DNA of 64,000 nt from DASUXY01 sp035301985 (GCA_035301985.1 DATGTE010000023.1:209189-273188); one strand, 5' to 3'. Counted from the first letter of the stretch, positions 33,766 to 43,028 are shown. Notes: generated by a model from the letters alone, not told the origin. Made by a program: numbers and translations.

Positions 33766-34380
33766 ATGAACGGAACAGCGCATGCAGCAGTCGGCGGTGG
33801 AGCCGGGCTTGTTGTAGCAAACACATTGCAAACCGATCCGACAACAACAATCATTCTCATCGGCCTAGGCGGTGTCTCTGCGCTTATTCCTGATTTAGAT
33901 ACAGATGGGAAATTGCGGGGAAAAATGACGTTTTCCTATAAGCGATTCCGTGGCATTGCCCAATTCATCAGCTTGCTAATGGTCGGCTACAGTTATGCCA
34001 CAGCACAATATGTTGGTATAGGACTTGGATTGTTTTTGTTAGGAATCGTCTCGTCTATTCGATCAAAACATATGTTGACACTAACGGGAATCGGTGTGGC
34101 TCTCAGCGGTTCCTTCTTTGCGGAAACATGGATCTTTCTATTCGGTATCTATATATTCATCGCTTCTGTTGTCTCACATCGCGGTTACACCCATTCGATT
34201 CTCGGCGTCATTTTTTTCGGAATGATCGCCAAAAAACTTGACCTAGCGCTTGGAATAAACGGTGTTTTCCACACATGTCTAGCTGGTTACATAAGCCACT
34301 TATTCCTAGACAGTCGGTTATGGCCGTTTAATAAACGCGGGATAAAGTTATTTCTACCAATCTCGTCAAAGGAATGGTAG
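33766..34380 (+). CDS. YdjM-family membrane-bound metal-dependent hydrolase
   Basis: The 204-residue membrane protein has N-terminal HAAVGGGAGL, the metal motif ALIPDLDTDG, and the conserved SHRGYTHSILG plus CLAGYISHLFLD. These His/Asp blocks define the YdjM/LexA-regulated hydrolase family (B. subtilis YvsG type). Three to five membrane helices are predicted. AAAGGAAGATAGCAAC precedes ATG 33766. The substrate is not known. Confidence 0.85.
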   Translation: MNGTAHAAVGGGAGLVVANTLQTDPTTTIILIGLGGVSALIPDLDTDGKLRGKMTFSYKRFRGIAQFISLLMVGYSYATAQYVGIGLGLFLLGIVSSIRSKHMLTLTGIGVALSGSFFAETWIFLFGIYIFIASVVSHRGYTHSILGVIFFGMIAKKLDLALGINGVFHTCLAGYISHLFLDSRLWPFNKRGIKLFLPISSKEW

Positions 34381-34407
34381 AAAGCAGTCGTGTTCTTCTG
34401 TAATAAT

Positions 34408-34434
34408 AAATGCCGCCCATTTGGCGGCATTTTC
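34408..34434 (+). terminator. Bidirectional terminator after ydjM-type gene
   Basis: A 10-bp perfect stem (AAATGCCGCC 34408-34417 with GGCGGCATTT 34423-34432), loop CATTT, lies between convergent genes. Confidence 0.8.
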
Positions 34435-34462
34435 TACTTTAAAGTGTAAACAACTCAGATGG

Positions 34463-35602
34463 CTATTTCATGATTTTGTCCACGATGAGCGCGATCGCAC
34501 CATCACCCGTTACATTCGTTGCTGTCCCAAAACTATCTTGTGTCGTGTACAAGGCAATCATCAAACCGAGCGCTGTTTCATCAAAACCGAGCACACTCGC
34601 TAATACGCCTAATGCAGCGATGACAGCACCTCCTGGCACACCAGGAGCGGCGATCATCACAATTCCCAACAGTAAAATAAAAGGAATGATCATACCGAAT
34701 GTCGGCATCGACATATTATTCGATAAGACCATGACGGCAACCGAACATAAAGTGAGCGTAATCGTACTTCCGGATAAATGAATCGTGGCACATAAGGGAA
34801 CAGCGGAATCGGCTATACCGGCACTGACATTGTTTTCCTTCGCTTGCCTAACCGTAACCGGGATAGTAGCAGCACTGGACATCGTTCCCAATCCTGTAAA
34901 GTAAGCTGGAAGCATTGTTTTCAGCGAAGTCAATGCATTTCTATTCGCAATGGTTCCTGCTGCAGCATATAAAACAAATAGCCACACCCAATGAATGACG
35001 ACAGCCATTCCTAAAACTAAACCGAATGCCTTTAAAGTCTCAAAGACCGTACCATCAGCAGCAAGTTCGGCGAAAATACTAGCGATATAAAACGGTAAAA
35101 TAGGAATAATAATCTTCCATATCATCTTTTCAGTAATTGCTTTTCCTTCATCAAAAAAACCTTTTAAAGTTGGGCTTTTGATTCTTGTTATCCCTATGCC
35201 AAATACAAACGCAAGCATAAGCGCAGTTATTACTCCTGTGATCGGCTCGATTTCCAAATCAATGAGAGATTCAAAACCACTTGCCTCTTCCGCACTTTCG
35301 GCTCCCTCGCTTACGAAAAATGGAATAGCGACTCGGGCGACTATATAAGCTAATAAACCGGCAAGTATCGTTGATATGTAGGCTATTCCAGCTGTGTAAC
35401 CTAACATTTTTCCCGAATGCTTTCCGAAACTAGCAATCCCACTAGCAATGAAAAAAATAATGATCAATGGGATGGTAAATTCAAGAAACTGTCCGAAGAT
35501 CTCCTTAAACGTAACGATCACTCGTGTTATTACATCAGGAATGACTAAACCGATCAGAATACCGATAATAATACCGAGGCCTAACTTTATAATTAGTCGC
35601 AC
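34463..35602 (-). CDS. Dicarboxylate/amino acid:cation symporter (DAACS)
   Basis: The 379-residue transporter has the SLC1 core. Hairpin motif SSAATIPVT, the TM7 region, the second hairpin GVPGGAVIAALG and the TM8 substrate motif DSFGTATNVTGDGAIALIVD are all present. It resembles GltP/GltT/SstT importers; Asp and Thr in TM8 suggest acidic or small neutral amino acids. It is slightly short for the family. The start is GTG 35602 with GGAGGAGAAAC upstream. Confidence 0.88.
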   Translation of the reverse strand: MRLIIKLGLGIIIGILIGLVIPDVITRVIVTFKEIFGQFLEFTIPLIIIFFIASGIASFGKHSGKMLGYTAGIAYISTILAGLLAYIVARVAIPFFVSEGAESAEEASGFESLIDLEIEPITGVITALMLAFVFGIGITRIKSPTLKGFFDEGKAITEKMIWKIIIPILPFYIASIFAELAADGTVFETLKAFGLVLGMAVVIHWVWLFVLYAAAGTIANRNALTSLKTMLPAYFTGLGTMSSAATIPVTVRQAKENNVSAGIADSAVPLCATIHLSGSTITLTLCSVAVMVLSNNMSMPTFGMIIPFILLLGIVMIAAPGVPGGAVIAALGVLASVLGFDETALGLMIALYTTQDSFGTATNVTGDGAIALIVDKIMK

Positions 35603-35824
35603 GTTTCTCCTCCATCTCCTTTATGTTATATTTTAAAATATTCTATATTAATAAAATGATTTTATCATGCACAATGGACAATTGTAAATTGCAAATCGAG
35701 CGAAAATTCACCTTAATGATTCAGCGTATTCTAATATGTCTTCTTTGTACTAAATGCACATGTTATGATATAACCTTAATAAGTAAATACTATTGCTGCC
35801 TACATTGAAAGCGGTGGTGACAAG

Positions 35825-36643
35825 GTGGAACGAAAGCATTTTACGAAAGAAATTATCACCCTTATGAATACAAACATTTATTGCGAATATATACTCAACG
35901 GTAAACCGCCGATTTTATTAATCCATGGATTTGTCGCTTCGATCCATACGTTCAATCGCCTTATGCCCCTTTTAGCAAAACATTTTTCCGTTGTGGCTAT
36001 TGATCTTCCTGGTTTTGGCAGAAGTGAAAAATCTAAAACATTTGTTTATTCGTATAAAAACTATGCGACGCTCCTCATGCGCGTCATCGATTATTTTGGG
36101 TTTCAGCAAGTTTGCATTATGGGCCACTCCATGGGCGGGCAAATTGCCCTTTATACAGCGCGCATGATACCAGAAAGCATTCATAAACTCATTCTTCTCA
36201 ACAGTTCTGGTTACATGGGGCGCGCTCATCGATGGCTTATTTTCAGTTCCTATCTCCCGTTTTTTCATTTAGCGGCAAAACGCTACGTTCAAAAACAAAG
36301 TGTGGAAGATACATTAAAAAATGTCCTGTTTGACCACTCGCTCATTACAGATGAATTGAAAGAGGAATATAGTATCGCCCTTCGAGACCAAAACTTTTAC
36401 CGATCGCTTATACGGCTTTTGCGCCACCGAGAAGGAGATTTAATGCCTGAACAACTGCAAGAAATTCAACAACCCGTTTTACTACTTTGGGGTAAAGAAG
36501 ATAAAGTTGTTCCATTGGATGTTGGAAAACAATTGGCTAAAGATTTGCCAAATGCTTCGCTCACTATCTATGACAATGCAGGTCATCTGATAACAGAAGA
36601 AAAACCTGAAGACATTTATGAACAAATTCGGGCGTTCATCTGA
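35825..36643 (+). CDS. yugF: Alpha/beta hydrolase, YugF-like
   Basis: The 272-residue hydrolase has the oxyanion strand PPILLIHGFVAS, nucleophile elbow MGHSMGGQIAL (Ser), acid in LLWGKEDKVVP (Asp) and the catalytic His in NAGHLITEEKPE. The triad is complete. It resembles B. subtilis YugF. The start GTG 35825 has GGTGGTGACAAG upstream. It lies between the symporter and the motor-like operon, divergent from the first and convergent with the second. The substrate is unknown. Confidence 0.85.
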   Translation: MERKHFTKEIITLMNTNIYCEYILNGKPPILLIHGFVASIHTFNRLMPLLAKHFSVVAIDLPGFGRSEKSKTFVYSYKNYATLLMRVIDYFGFQQVCIMGHSMGGQIALYTARMIPESIHKLILLNSSGYMGRAHRWLIFSSYLPFFHLAAKRYVQKQSVEDTLKNVLFDHSLITDELKEEYSIALRDQNFYRSLIRLLRHREGDLMPEQLQEIQQPVLLLWGKEDKVVPLDVGKQLAKDLPNASLTIYDNAGHLITEEKPEDIYEQIRAFI

Positions 36644-36891
36644 AAATATCGGGCGTTTTTGAATTTACTTCGTAAAATCAAGCGTTAAATTCCGGCAAAT
36701 GCGCCATTATCAGCAACTGCCTATTCCACCTGTATTCTGTTGACTGTTACCCGTGATTCCAGAAGTCCTCAGTTCGGATCCGAATTCCGTAGATATTTCT
36801 TACGGCTAAATTCCTATCAAAGGTCAAATAGAAGGATCGCTCCTTAAAGATCAGTGGTTTGTCAAAGCGCCGTTAAAAAAGTCGGTGCACT

Positions 36892-37590
36892 CTACTCGTT
36901 AAAGAGAATATCTCTCGTTTTAGCGAGAATTTCCTCATCTTTTAAACGAAATTTGAATTCCACTCGACGGGAAGCATCTGCACTATATTCTCCATTCTCG
37001 TCTGTACGAAAATCGGTAAACGATTTGCTGTTGACCGTAAGTTTTTGTTCGAGCTCATTCTGGATCGTCTTATCTGGAAAATCATCGCCCAAGAGGTAAG
37101 AGGCTACACTATAGGCCCTGTTCTGAGCAAGTTCCAAATTGTATAAGTAACTGCCATCGCGATCGGTATGGCCTTCAATAATGATTTCTGCCACGTAGTC
37201 TTCATAATCGCTTGCCAACAAAACATCTAAGTACCTCGGGACGAATTCATCTAAAAATGCGAAAGACTCATCTTTTAACTCGTCATCATCGTAGGCAAAC
37301 AAAATTTCCGTATCAAAAATAATCGCACCGGTTTTCTCATCTATATCAATTCCCATCTCATCATCGCTGTTAAACTCGTTGTTTAACTCGCTCACGAGCT
37401 GCTTGCGAACGCCCATAATTTGATCAATCGTCCGTTTCATTTCATCGATTTGCAACGATTTTATGATCATCATTGCAATAAAAATTAAGATGAAACAGAG
37501 CAAGATCGTTGTCAAAAGGTCGGTAAACGATGGCCAAAAATGCCCTTCATTTTGTTCGTGCTTAAACAGCCGCTTATACTTCCTATTCAT
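36892..37590 (-). CDS. ZorB-like OmpA/MotB-family protein
   Basis: The 232-residue protein has a cytoplasmic start, one membrane helix (about 22-45) with Asp24 in FWPSFTDLLTTILLCFILIF, a short linker, and an OmpA/MotB peptidoglycan-binding domain (about 85-225; IIIEGHTDRDGSYLYNLELA). The Asp in TM1 is the ion-carrying residue position of MotB and ZorB. It overlaps the upstream ZorA-like gene by 4 nt (ATGA), so the two are translated together. It is annotated as ZorB-like by structure, not as a proven defence gene. Confidence 0.8.
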   Translation of the reverse strand: MNRKYKRLFKHEQNEGHFWPSFTDLLTTILLCFILIFIAMMIIKSLQIDEMKRTIDQIMGVRKQLVSELNNEFNSDDEMGIDIDEKTGAIIFDTEILFAYDDDELKDESFAFLDEFVPRYLDVLLASDYEDYVAEIIIEGHTDRDGSYLYNLELAQNRAYSVASYLLGDDFPDKTIQNELEQKLTVNSKSFTDFRTDENGEYSADASRRVEFKFRLKDEEILAKTRDILFNE

Positions 37591-39398
37591 GTCGGCTCAT
37601 CCTGTCGCCATTCAGGTCGTTGTCTTAACGTACTCAACTGCCTCGTCCACGCTTGCACCTCGCGCCCTAAATCTTCGACCATCTGCTGTGTATAACGCGC
37701 CTGCGATGTTTGAATATCTTCCATTATCCGGTGCAAGTTCTGAAATTCCCGCTGCAACCCTTCATTTGTTTTCTCGACTGAAGCAGTGATACTACGGGCA
37801 AGCCGATCTAATTTTTCTCCCAACATCGTTTCAAAGCTCGAAACATTGTTGCTAAAAGTTTGTTGAATTGACTCGACACGCGACTCGATTTGCTTCTGCC
37901 ACTGTTGGAATGTTTCATTTATATGCAAAACCGTTGTATTGATGTCTTTAATGAGCTGTTGATTTTCTCTACCCATCTGTGCAAATGTCTCAGCCGCTTT
38001 CCGAATTTGTTGATCAAATTGTTGTGCTTCCTCATGATGCGTCTGCAAATGGACATTAAACGTTCGATTGAATGCCTTTAGATCCTCAAAACGATCCGCC
38101 AACAAATGCTTATATTCCGCTTGCGTTTTGTTGATGACTTCGAGCGCTTCGGGCAATTTTTCAATGGAATGACCAAACGTATCAAAATCCTGGGAAATTT
38201 CCCCAAGATATGTTTTAATGCCGGCGAGTTCCGCATCAAGATGCTCTCCGAACGTCTCCTTGAACGCCTTGTTTTGTAGCTCCATATTTTTTACAAGCTC
38301 GTCACTTTTATCGTGAATGCGAGTGAATGCATCGTTTAATGACGCTTGTTGTTCCAATAACGAAGACGTAAATGCCTTAAGTTCGGTCACAGCATCTGTA
38401 AATTGATCGAGCGTGTCAATCTGGGTTTGGGAAACATCCGCTATTTTTTCATACGTTTGTTCAAAGGCTTGAACCATACGTTCTTGCTTTGCCTCCATTT
38501 TTTTAAAATAATTAAATAACGACTTAAAATTACTATTCAACTTTGCCGTCCCCTCGCTAAAGCCATCAGTGACGACTTTCATTTGTTCGAACAAAGCTTG
38601 AAACATAGATAAATTATCGGCAAGCCCGTCATTAAAACTAGCGAGATCTTCTGCCGCTTGTTCGAGTCCGTCGGTATATTCTTGAAAGCCGGTAAAGGCA
38701 TGTTCGATGTTTTGTAGTGATGCGCGGTTTGTCGCCTGTAAATCAAGAATGGAAGCGTTGATCGCTTCTGATACGTCAATGAGTTGGTTGATCCCCTTCT
38801 GTTCGTTTTCCTCCAAATGGGATTCAAATTTCAACATAATATCGGTGAGCACCAATTCGGTATTAAAAACTTTGGTAAGAACAGTCATAATAAGAGACAT
38901 TCCCATACCAGCAATGCTTGTATAAAACGCGATATCTACCCCAGCAAGAACCGTTGTGACATGTTCGACAAGTCGATTCCCATCCCCTTCAATGCTGGAC
39001 AGCGCCATTGTTAATCCGATGAATGTACCGAGCACACCGATCAATATAAAAACAGACACAGTCATTTGCACGATTTTAATGAGACTGATAACGGGCACAT
39101 GAAAAACACGCCAGCTCGAAAACCGTTCTTGCACAAATGTTTCGACCGATATCGTTTCCGTTTGCCGTTTGTCATCGTATTGTCGTTTGAAATCATCAAG
39201 CGGTGCAATATCCAAACGATTCGTGGTGGTTAAATAGTGACGAATTTTCGATAACTTCCTGTAACACATAAGATGGACAATTGTCGCTACAACAAACATA
39301 ATTAATAACACAAGGAAAATCAGTTCAATTAACGGATGAGCTAAAACGGCTTCGGCTTTTTGTTCGCTTATAAACATTTCCAAGATGATTTGAACCAT
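37587..39398 (-). CDS. ZorA-like MotA/TolQ/ExbB proton channel protein with long tail
   Basis: The 603-residue protein has three membrane helices (about 23-44, 104-134, 148-175) carrying the MotA/ExbB core: GVLGTFIGLTMALSS and TTVLAGVDIAFYTSIAGMG. A cytoplasmic tail of more than 400 residues is predicted to be coiled coil. This is the ZorA architecture, where the tail forms a long intracellular rod. ATG 39398 is chosen (GGGGGAG upstream). With the OmpA partner it forms a two-gene operon. No zorC, zorD or zorE is next to it: neighbours are yugF and tatA. It may be an orphan stator. Confidence 0.8.
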   Translation of the reverse strand: MVQIILEMFISEQKAEAVLAHPLIELIFLVLLIMFVVATIVHLMCYRKLSKIRHYLTTTNRLDIAPLDDFKRQYDDKRQTETISVETFVQERFSSWRVFHVPVISLIKIVQMTVSVFILIGVLGTFIGLTMALSSIEGDGNRLVEHVTTVLAGVDIAFYTSIAGMGMSLIMTVLTKVFNTELVLTDIMLKFESHLEENEQKGINQLIDVSEAINASILDLQATNRASLQNIEHAFTGFQEYTDGLEQAAEDLASFNDGLADNLSMFQALFEQMKVVTDGFSEGTAKLNSNFKSLFNYFKKMEAKQERMVQAFEQTYEKIADVSQTQIDTLDQFTDAVTELKAFTSSLLEQQASLNDAFTRIHDKSDELVKNMELQNKAFKETFGEHLDAELAGIKTYLGEISQDFDTFGHSIEKLPEALEVINKTQAEYKHLLADRFEDLKAFNRTFNVHLQTHHEEAQQFDQQIRKAAETFAQMGRENQQLIKDINTTVLHINETFQQWQKQIESRVESIQQTFSNNVSSFETMLGEKLDRLARSITASVEKTNEGLQREFQNLHRIMEDIQTSQARYTQQMVEDLGREVQAWTRQLSTLRQRPEWRQDEPT

Positions 39399-39601
39399 TA
39401 TATCTCCCCCATTGTGGCCGCCTGTCCAGCACATTTCTTATTGGTTTATATCTATTCCAATCATGACCAAATCATGTATCAGAAAATGATGGAATGAGAC
39501 ATCCAATCAACTACACCTGAAGTTAAACGCTTATAAAAACCAACCAAACGGTTAAACTACACGTACAAATCATTGTTTTTTAAAAAACTGAGGTGACTAT
39601 A

Positions 39602-39799
39602 TTGGGAATCGGTAATATTGGTATACCAGGATTAATTTTGCTCATTGTTCTTGCTTTGATTATCTTCGGCCCGAAAAAACTACCAGAAATTGGTAAGGCT
39701 GCCGGTGAGACATTAAGAGAATTCAAAAGCTCAGCCAATGACCTCATCCGTGATGAATCTCCGCCCAGTCAAAGCAAAGATAAAGACGAAGATTTTTAA
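39602..39799 (+). CDS. tatA: Twin-arginine translocase subunit TatA
   Basis: The 65-residue protein starts GIGNIGIPGLILLIVLALII, then the hinge FGPKKLPEIGKAAGETLREFK and a polar tail, exactly the TatA pattern. TTG 39602 has GAGGTGA 5 nt upstream; GTG 39593 is inside the ribosome binding site. No tatC is adjacent, so it resembles the lone tatAc of B. subtilis. A possible Tat substrate (YkuE) is encoded in this window. Confidence 0.92.
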   Translation: MGIGNIGIPGLILLIVLALIIFGPKKLPEIGKAAGETLREFKSSANDLIRDESPPSQSKDKDEDF

Positions 39800-39886
39800 A
39801 ACACCTCCTGTAATTATCTCAGCCCAACACTCTCTATATTGTTTGCATATTTTATTAGTACACAACGTTTACAGGGGGGTGGAAGT

Positions 39887-40324
39887 GTGAGTTTCCCTCA
39901 TCACAACCTGCCAAAACGGCTTGAAGAGTCACCGTTTTTCAATATAATGCAGCAAATGGACTCTGTTTTTAACAATGTCTTCAAACAGTTCAATCATCAT
40001 CTGTTTGCACTCGACATGTATGAAACTGAAACAAATCTCATTGTCGAAGCAAAGCTCCCTGGGTACAAACAAGAGCAAATTAAGCTTGACATCAACGGAC
40101 AACATATGCGCATCGCTGTTCATGGTTCAAGCCACGTTGAAAAATCGGACGATGACACGTACCACCATCGAAAAGAAACATTCCAATATCAAGAACGATG
40201 GGTGATGCTTCCTTATGCCGTGTCGGAAAAATCGGAAAAAGAAACAAAGGTGACCTTCAACGATGGAGTACTATCCATAGCGATTCCTAAAATAAAAACA
40301 AGCCCGTCCATCGACAGTGAATAA
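39887..40324 (+). CDS. Hsp20/alpha-crystallin family small heat shock protein
   Basis: The 145-residue protein has an alpha-crystallin domain (about 40-140): ALDMYETETNLIVEAKLPGY, KLDINGQHMRIAV, ETKVTFNDGVLSIAIPK. A short C-terminal tail lacks an obvious I-x-I motif. It resembles YocM/Hsp18-type holdases. Start GTG 39887 has GGGGGGTGG upstream. No CIRCE or CtsR box is evident upstream. A terminator follows. Confidence 0.87.
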   Translation: MSFPHHNLPKRLEESPFFNIMQQMDSVFNNVFKQFNHHLFALDMYETETNLIVEAKLPGYKQEQIKLDINGQHMRIAVHGSSHVEKSDDDTYHHRKETFQYQERWVMLPYAVSEKSEKETKVTFNDGVLSIAIPKIKTSPSIDSE

Positions 40325-40330
40325 CTAAAA

Positions 40331-40360
40331 AAAAAGCCGGTCGAGTAAGCCGGCTTTTTA
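40331..40360 (+). terminator. Terminator after hsp20
   Basis: A 10-bp stem (AAAAAGCCGG 40331-40340 with CCGGCTTTTT 40350-40359), loop TCGAGTAAG. It is symmetrical and serves the convergent GNAT gene too. Confidence 0.85.
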
Positions 40361-40385
40361 ATAAACGAAGGTTTCATAAATATAA

Positions 40386-40823
40386 TCATAACTTCTTCTC
40401 CATCAATGAAAGTATCGTGTGAAATCCGAGCCTTTCGTATAACTGTTTTACCCTGTTCCCAGAAAAGACATTTAACTGTACTTGCCTATAACCTTCAGCA
40501 CGCAAACGACGAAAGGCTTCTTGGCATAATTGTTCAGCAATGCCTCGCTTGCGGTGAGCTGGACGAACATAAAGTTCTGGAATCATCCCAACTGTTTGTT
40601 CACGATATATGTCATATACCCTGCTAACAGCGATCCACCCTAAAACATCGTTATTTTCCACATAAACAAGATAATAGCCTCCGTCGAATAAAATCGGCCA
40701 GATCATCTCTAACGCTTTCTCCTGTGTCGGCTTAACATGGCCTGCAGTTGATTCATGCATAACAGTCATTGCCTCGGTAAGAATTTTTTGCGTCTCAGAA
40801 ACACTTGCTTTGCGAATGCCCAT
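40386..40823 (-). CDS. GNAT family N-acetyltransferase
   Basis: The 145-residue protein has the GNAT fold: motif A PELYVRPAHRKRGIAEQL (acetyl-CoA P-loop R.KRGI), motif B NVFSGNRVKQLYERLGF. It begins MGIRKASVSETQKIL at ATG 40823, where GGGAG is upstream with long spacing; the longer open frame has no fitting N-terminal domain. The substrate is unknown. Confidence 0.82.
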   Translation of the reverse strand: MGIRKASVSETQKILTEAMTVMHESTAGHVKPTQEKALEMIWPILFDGGYYLVYVENNDVLGWIAVSRVYDIYREQTVGMIPELYVRPAHRKRGIAEQLCQEAFRRLRAEGYRQVQLNVFSGNRVKQLYERLGFHTILSLMEKKL

Positions 40824-41050
40824 CAGCTTGCACAACTCCCTTATACAAACAAATTCAGTAAAAAACATCATAACACCACGCTTGTATATCCGAAACTTAT
40901 AACATATCTGCAAATTGTTGGCTACAATAACCCATGTCATGGTAACGTGTTTCAGCATCTCCTATAACCAATGCATGGTTCAATACAACGACGATGCATC
41001 GTAAAATTCGCCAACTCGTTTTTCGATAACAGATTCTCTCGTCATTTCAA

Positions 41051-41167
41051 CTATAGGCAACAATGCCATATAACTAGAACGTTCGTTAAATACAAGCACC
41101 GATTCTCTAAGGGGAGATTTCCCCCACATGGGCGGGTTGTACGACGATTAAAACACGTATCGTCCAT
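41051..41167 (-). CDS. Possible 38-residue cysteine-rich protein
   Basis: The frame MDDTCFNRRTTRPCGGNLPL continues to HCCL and has a strong ribosome binding site (GGGGGGAGATAAGC). It has five cysteines. Closeness to a coat-type gene (yppG-like) suggests a small sporulation protein, but nothing in the sequence proves it is translated. The rest of the 40824-41209 gap is empty. Confidence 0.35.
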   Translation of the reverse strand: MDDTCFNRRTTRPCGGNLPLENRCLYLTNVLVIWHCCL

Positions 41168-41209
41168 GCTTATCTCCCCCCTTTTTTACAAACAATGTTT
41201 CGATAGCAT

Positions 41210-41485
41210 TTACTTATTGAAAAACTTCGACAGCATCGGACGAACTTGACCATAAATATCGTTGACGTGTTTCATAGTTGTAGAAATTTTTTCCAAGTCG
41301 AATTGACCTTCATCCGTTTTAAACATGGAAAGTAAATTTGCCATGTTTGTTTTTTGTTGGCCTTGTGAAGCACCCGGCATAGGCCCTTGGGGAAACATTC
41401 CTGGCGGTCCGTGCTTCATACCATAAGGAAACATGCCGTGCGGTGGTCTAGGCGGGAAGGGCGGCCTTGGACCTAAAGGAAACAT
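41210..41485 (-). CDS. YppG-like coat-associated protein
   Basis: The 91-residue protein starts with a Pro/Gly/Met/Phe-rich region (MFPLGPRPPFPPRPPHG) and continues to a helical C-terminus, LLSMFKTDEGQFDLEKIS, then TMKHVNDIYGQVRP. The layout, low-complexity N-terminus and F.T.EGQ.D..K.S motif fit the YppG family. AAAGGAGGTG stands 8 nt before ATG 41485. A sporulation function is likely but not shown. Confidence 0.6.
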   Translation of the reverse strand: MFPLGPRPPFPPRPPHGMFPYGMKHGPPGMFPQGPMPGASQGQQKTNMANLLSMFKTDEGQFDLEKISTTMKHVNDIYGQVRPMLSKFFNK

Positions 41486-41661
41486 GCAACTGACACCTCC
41501 TTTTGTCATCATTTCTCATAGTCTATTCAAAGCATATACATTAAGAAAAGGTGATTATCATGGATGATTAAATTTCCTTTTTATTCCATCAGGCAATTGT
41601 CACATTACATGAAAAAATTCATACGTTAAAACAGTAGGGATGAGGTTTAGGTGGTGGTTGT

Positions 41662-42447
41662 ATGGGCGTTGTGCAAACAGATAAATGGCTCAACAAACTT
41701 TATGATAAACCGGTAGAGCTTTGCAAAAAGTTGAGCGAATATTTCAATGGTATCGATAGCTCGATTATTCGCACCCATCTTATACAACACGGGATGTACC
41801 AACATCCGACAGCAAATGGTAAGAAATGGGTCAGCCAATTGCAAAAAAACGGTGTATGGACATCAGTTGCAAAAGAAGCAATCGCACTTAAACAATTGTG
41901 GAACGGTCCAGATATCCCTATTTTCATTTTACCGGCAGATTCAACAAACCAACACCTGAAACAAGACCATAACGGAAAATCAGGGCTTGCCTTCAACGAT
42001 AAATTGTTTTTATTCGTATCTAAATATAATACATCGAAAGAAATAAGCGCCTTGTTTACACATGAATACCACCATGTATGCCGACTATCCAAATTCCAAA
42101 AAAGCGAAGCCGATTACGTTTTACTAGATACGATTATCCTGGAGGGTCTTGCCGAAAACGCTGTCCGAGAACGATTAGGCGAACACTATGTAGCACCTTG
42201 GACAACGTATTATACGACTGATGAACTTGAAGCAATGTGGAACGAAATCATCGTCCCGAAGCATAAGATTCCCCGATTTTTGCGACAACATCACGATCTT
42301 TTGTTCGGCATTCGCGCTTATCCTAAAATGGTCGGATATTGCGTCGGCTATTATCTCGTCAAAAAATATATGGAGGAAAACAACCTGACATCTAGCGATA
42401 TCATTGATACACCATCTGAAGACATCGCCCGGATGAATCATTCCTAA
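41662..42447 (+). CDS. DUF2268 (YjaZ-like) putative zinc protease
   Basis: The 261-residue protein has the zinc motif HEYHH in LFTHEYHHVCRLSK near residue 140. The downstream Glu-rich block LLDTIILEGLAENAVRERLG supplies the third ligand region. These are the hallmarks of DUF2268, typified by B. subtilis YjaZ. No signal peptide is visible. GGTGGTGGTTGT is upstream of ATG 41662. The substrate is unknown. Confidence 0.82.
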   Translation: MGVVQTDKWLNKLYDKPVELCKKLSEYFNGIDSSIIRTHLIQHGMYQHPTANGKKWVSQLQKNGVWTSVAKEAIALKQLWNGPDIPIFILPADSTNQHLKQDHNGKSGLAFNDKLFLFVSKYNTSKEISALFTHEYHHVCRLSKFQKSEADYVLLDTIILEGLAENAVRERLGEHYVAPWTTYYTTDELEAMWNEIIVPKHKIPRFLRQHHDLLFGIRAYPKMVGYCVGYYLVKKYMEENNLTSSDIIDTPSEDIARMNHS

Positions 42448-42459
42448 AAACGCAAAAAT

Positions 42460-42489
42460 AAACAGACGGTCTCCCCTCCCCGTCTGTTT
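42460..42489 (+). terminator. Terminator after yjaZ-type gene
   Basis: A 10-bp stem (AAACAGACGG 42460-42469 with CCGTCTGTTT 42480-42489), loop TCTCCCCTCC. Confidence 0.75.
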
Positions 42490-42501
42490 ATATTCCGTTT
42501 A

Positions 42502-42767
42502 TCAAAAAAACCATGGTAATAAAGCTAATGTGCCTATTGCACCGAGAGCAATGCCAATGCCAAACCCCCCCACCCCCAGCCAGCATAGCCTCCAAAACCA
42601 TAAGCAAAACCGCCTAATCCCTTCGCGTGACCTAGCGGCTGAAGATAGACTTTTCGTGTATCAACATGCTGAATAATCCCTCTATGAATTCTTCCGTCTT
42701 TGGTTCGTATCTCAACAGCTCTGCCCATATAGTTCCGACACTTTCCGTAAAAATATTTAGCCGACAT
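42502..42767 (-). pseudogene. Small glycine-rich protein gene with homopolymer frameshift
   Basis: From ATG 42767 (GGGGGTGAATGA upstream) the frame reads MSAKYFYGKCRNYMGRAVEI and TRKVYLQPLG, then a Gly/Trp-rich stretch. It ends early in a poor tail (LALALLSVQ) after a run of seven C (42565-42571, G on this strand). One extra G restores a convincing end: GFGIGIALGAIGTLALL, then PWFF and a stop at 42502-42504. The gene is therefore frameshifted here, by real slippage or a sequencing error. The N-terminal half looks like an Sm-like small beta fold (RTKDGRIHRGIIQHVD). It lies beside the yjcZ genes, suggesting sporulation. Confidence 0.65.
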
Positions 42768-43028
42768 TCATTCACCCCCAAATAGTAAACCTTGCGGCAG
42801 TATATGTATCCGTTATACAAAATGAAAAGGATGAACGTCCTTAGGTATTAGCACAAATCGATACATACAGCCTAAATCATACCGATTAGGCCTTCATCCA
42901 TAACAGGATGCATATCTATTCCATATACTGAATAAAGAATAGTAGTTTCAGGATCATTATAGTATCGACTTGATAAACAACTACGATTTATATGCACATC
43001 GATTTTTAATATGTAAGGAGGTTTTTAA

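Noticed and set aside
36892..39398. Complete Zorya anti-phage system
   Set aside because: Only the ZorA/ZorB-like motor is present. No zorC, zorD or zorE gene lies beside it; flanking genes are yugF and tatA.
40971..41249. Plus-strand protein of 92 residues
   Set aside because: It is antisense to a frame with a good ribosome binding site and to the end of the yppG-like gene, and it lacks its own ribosome binding site.
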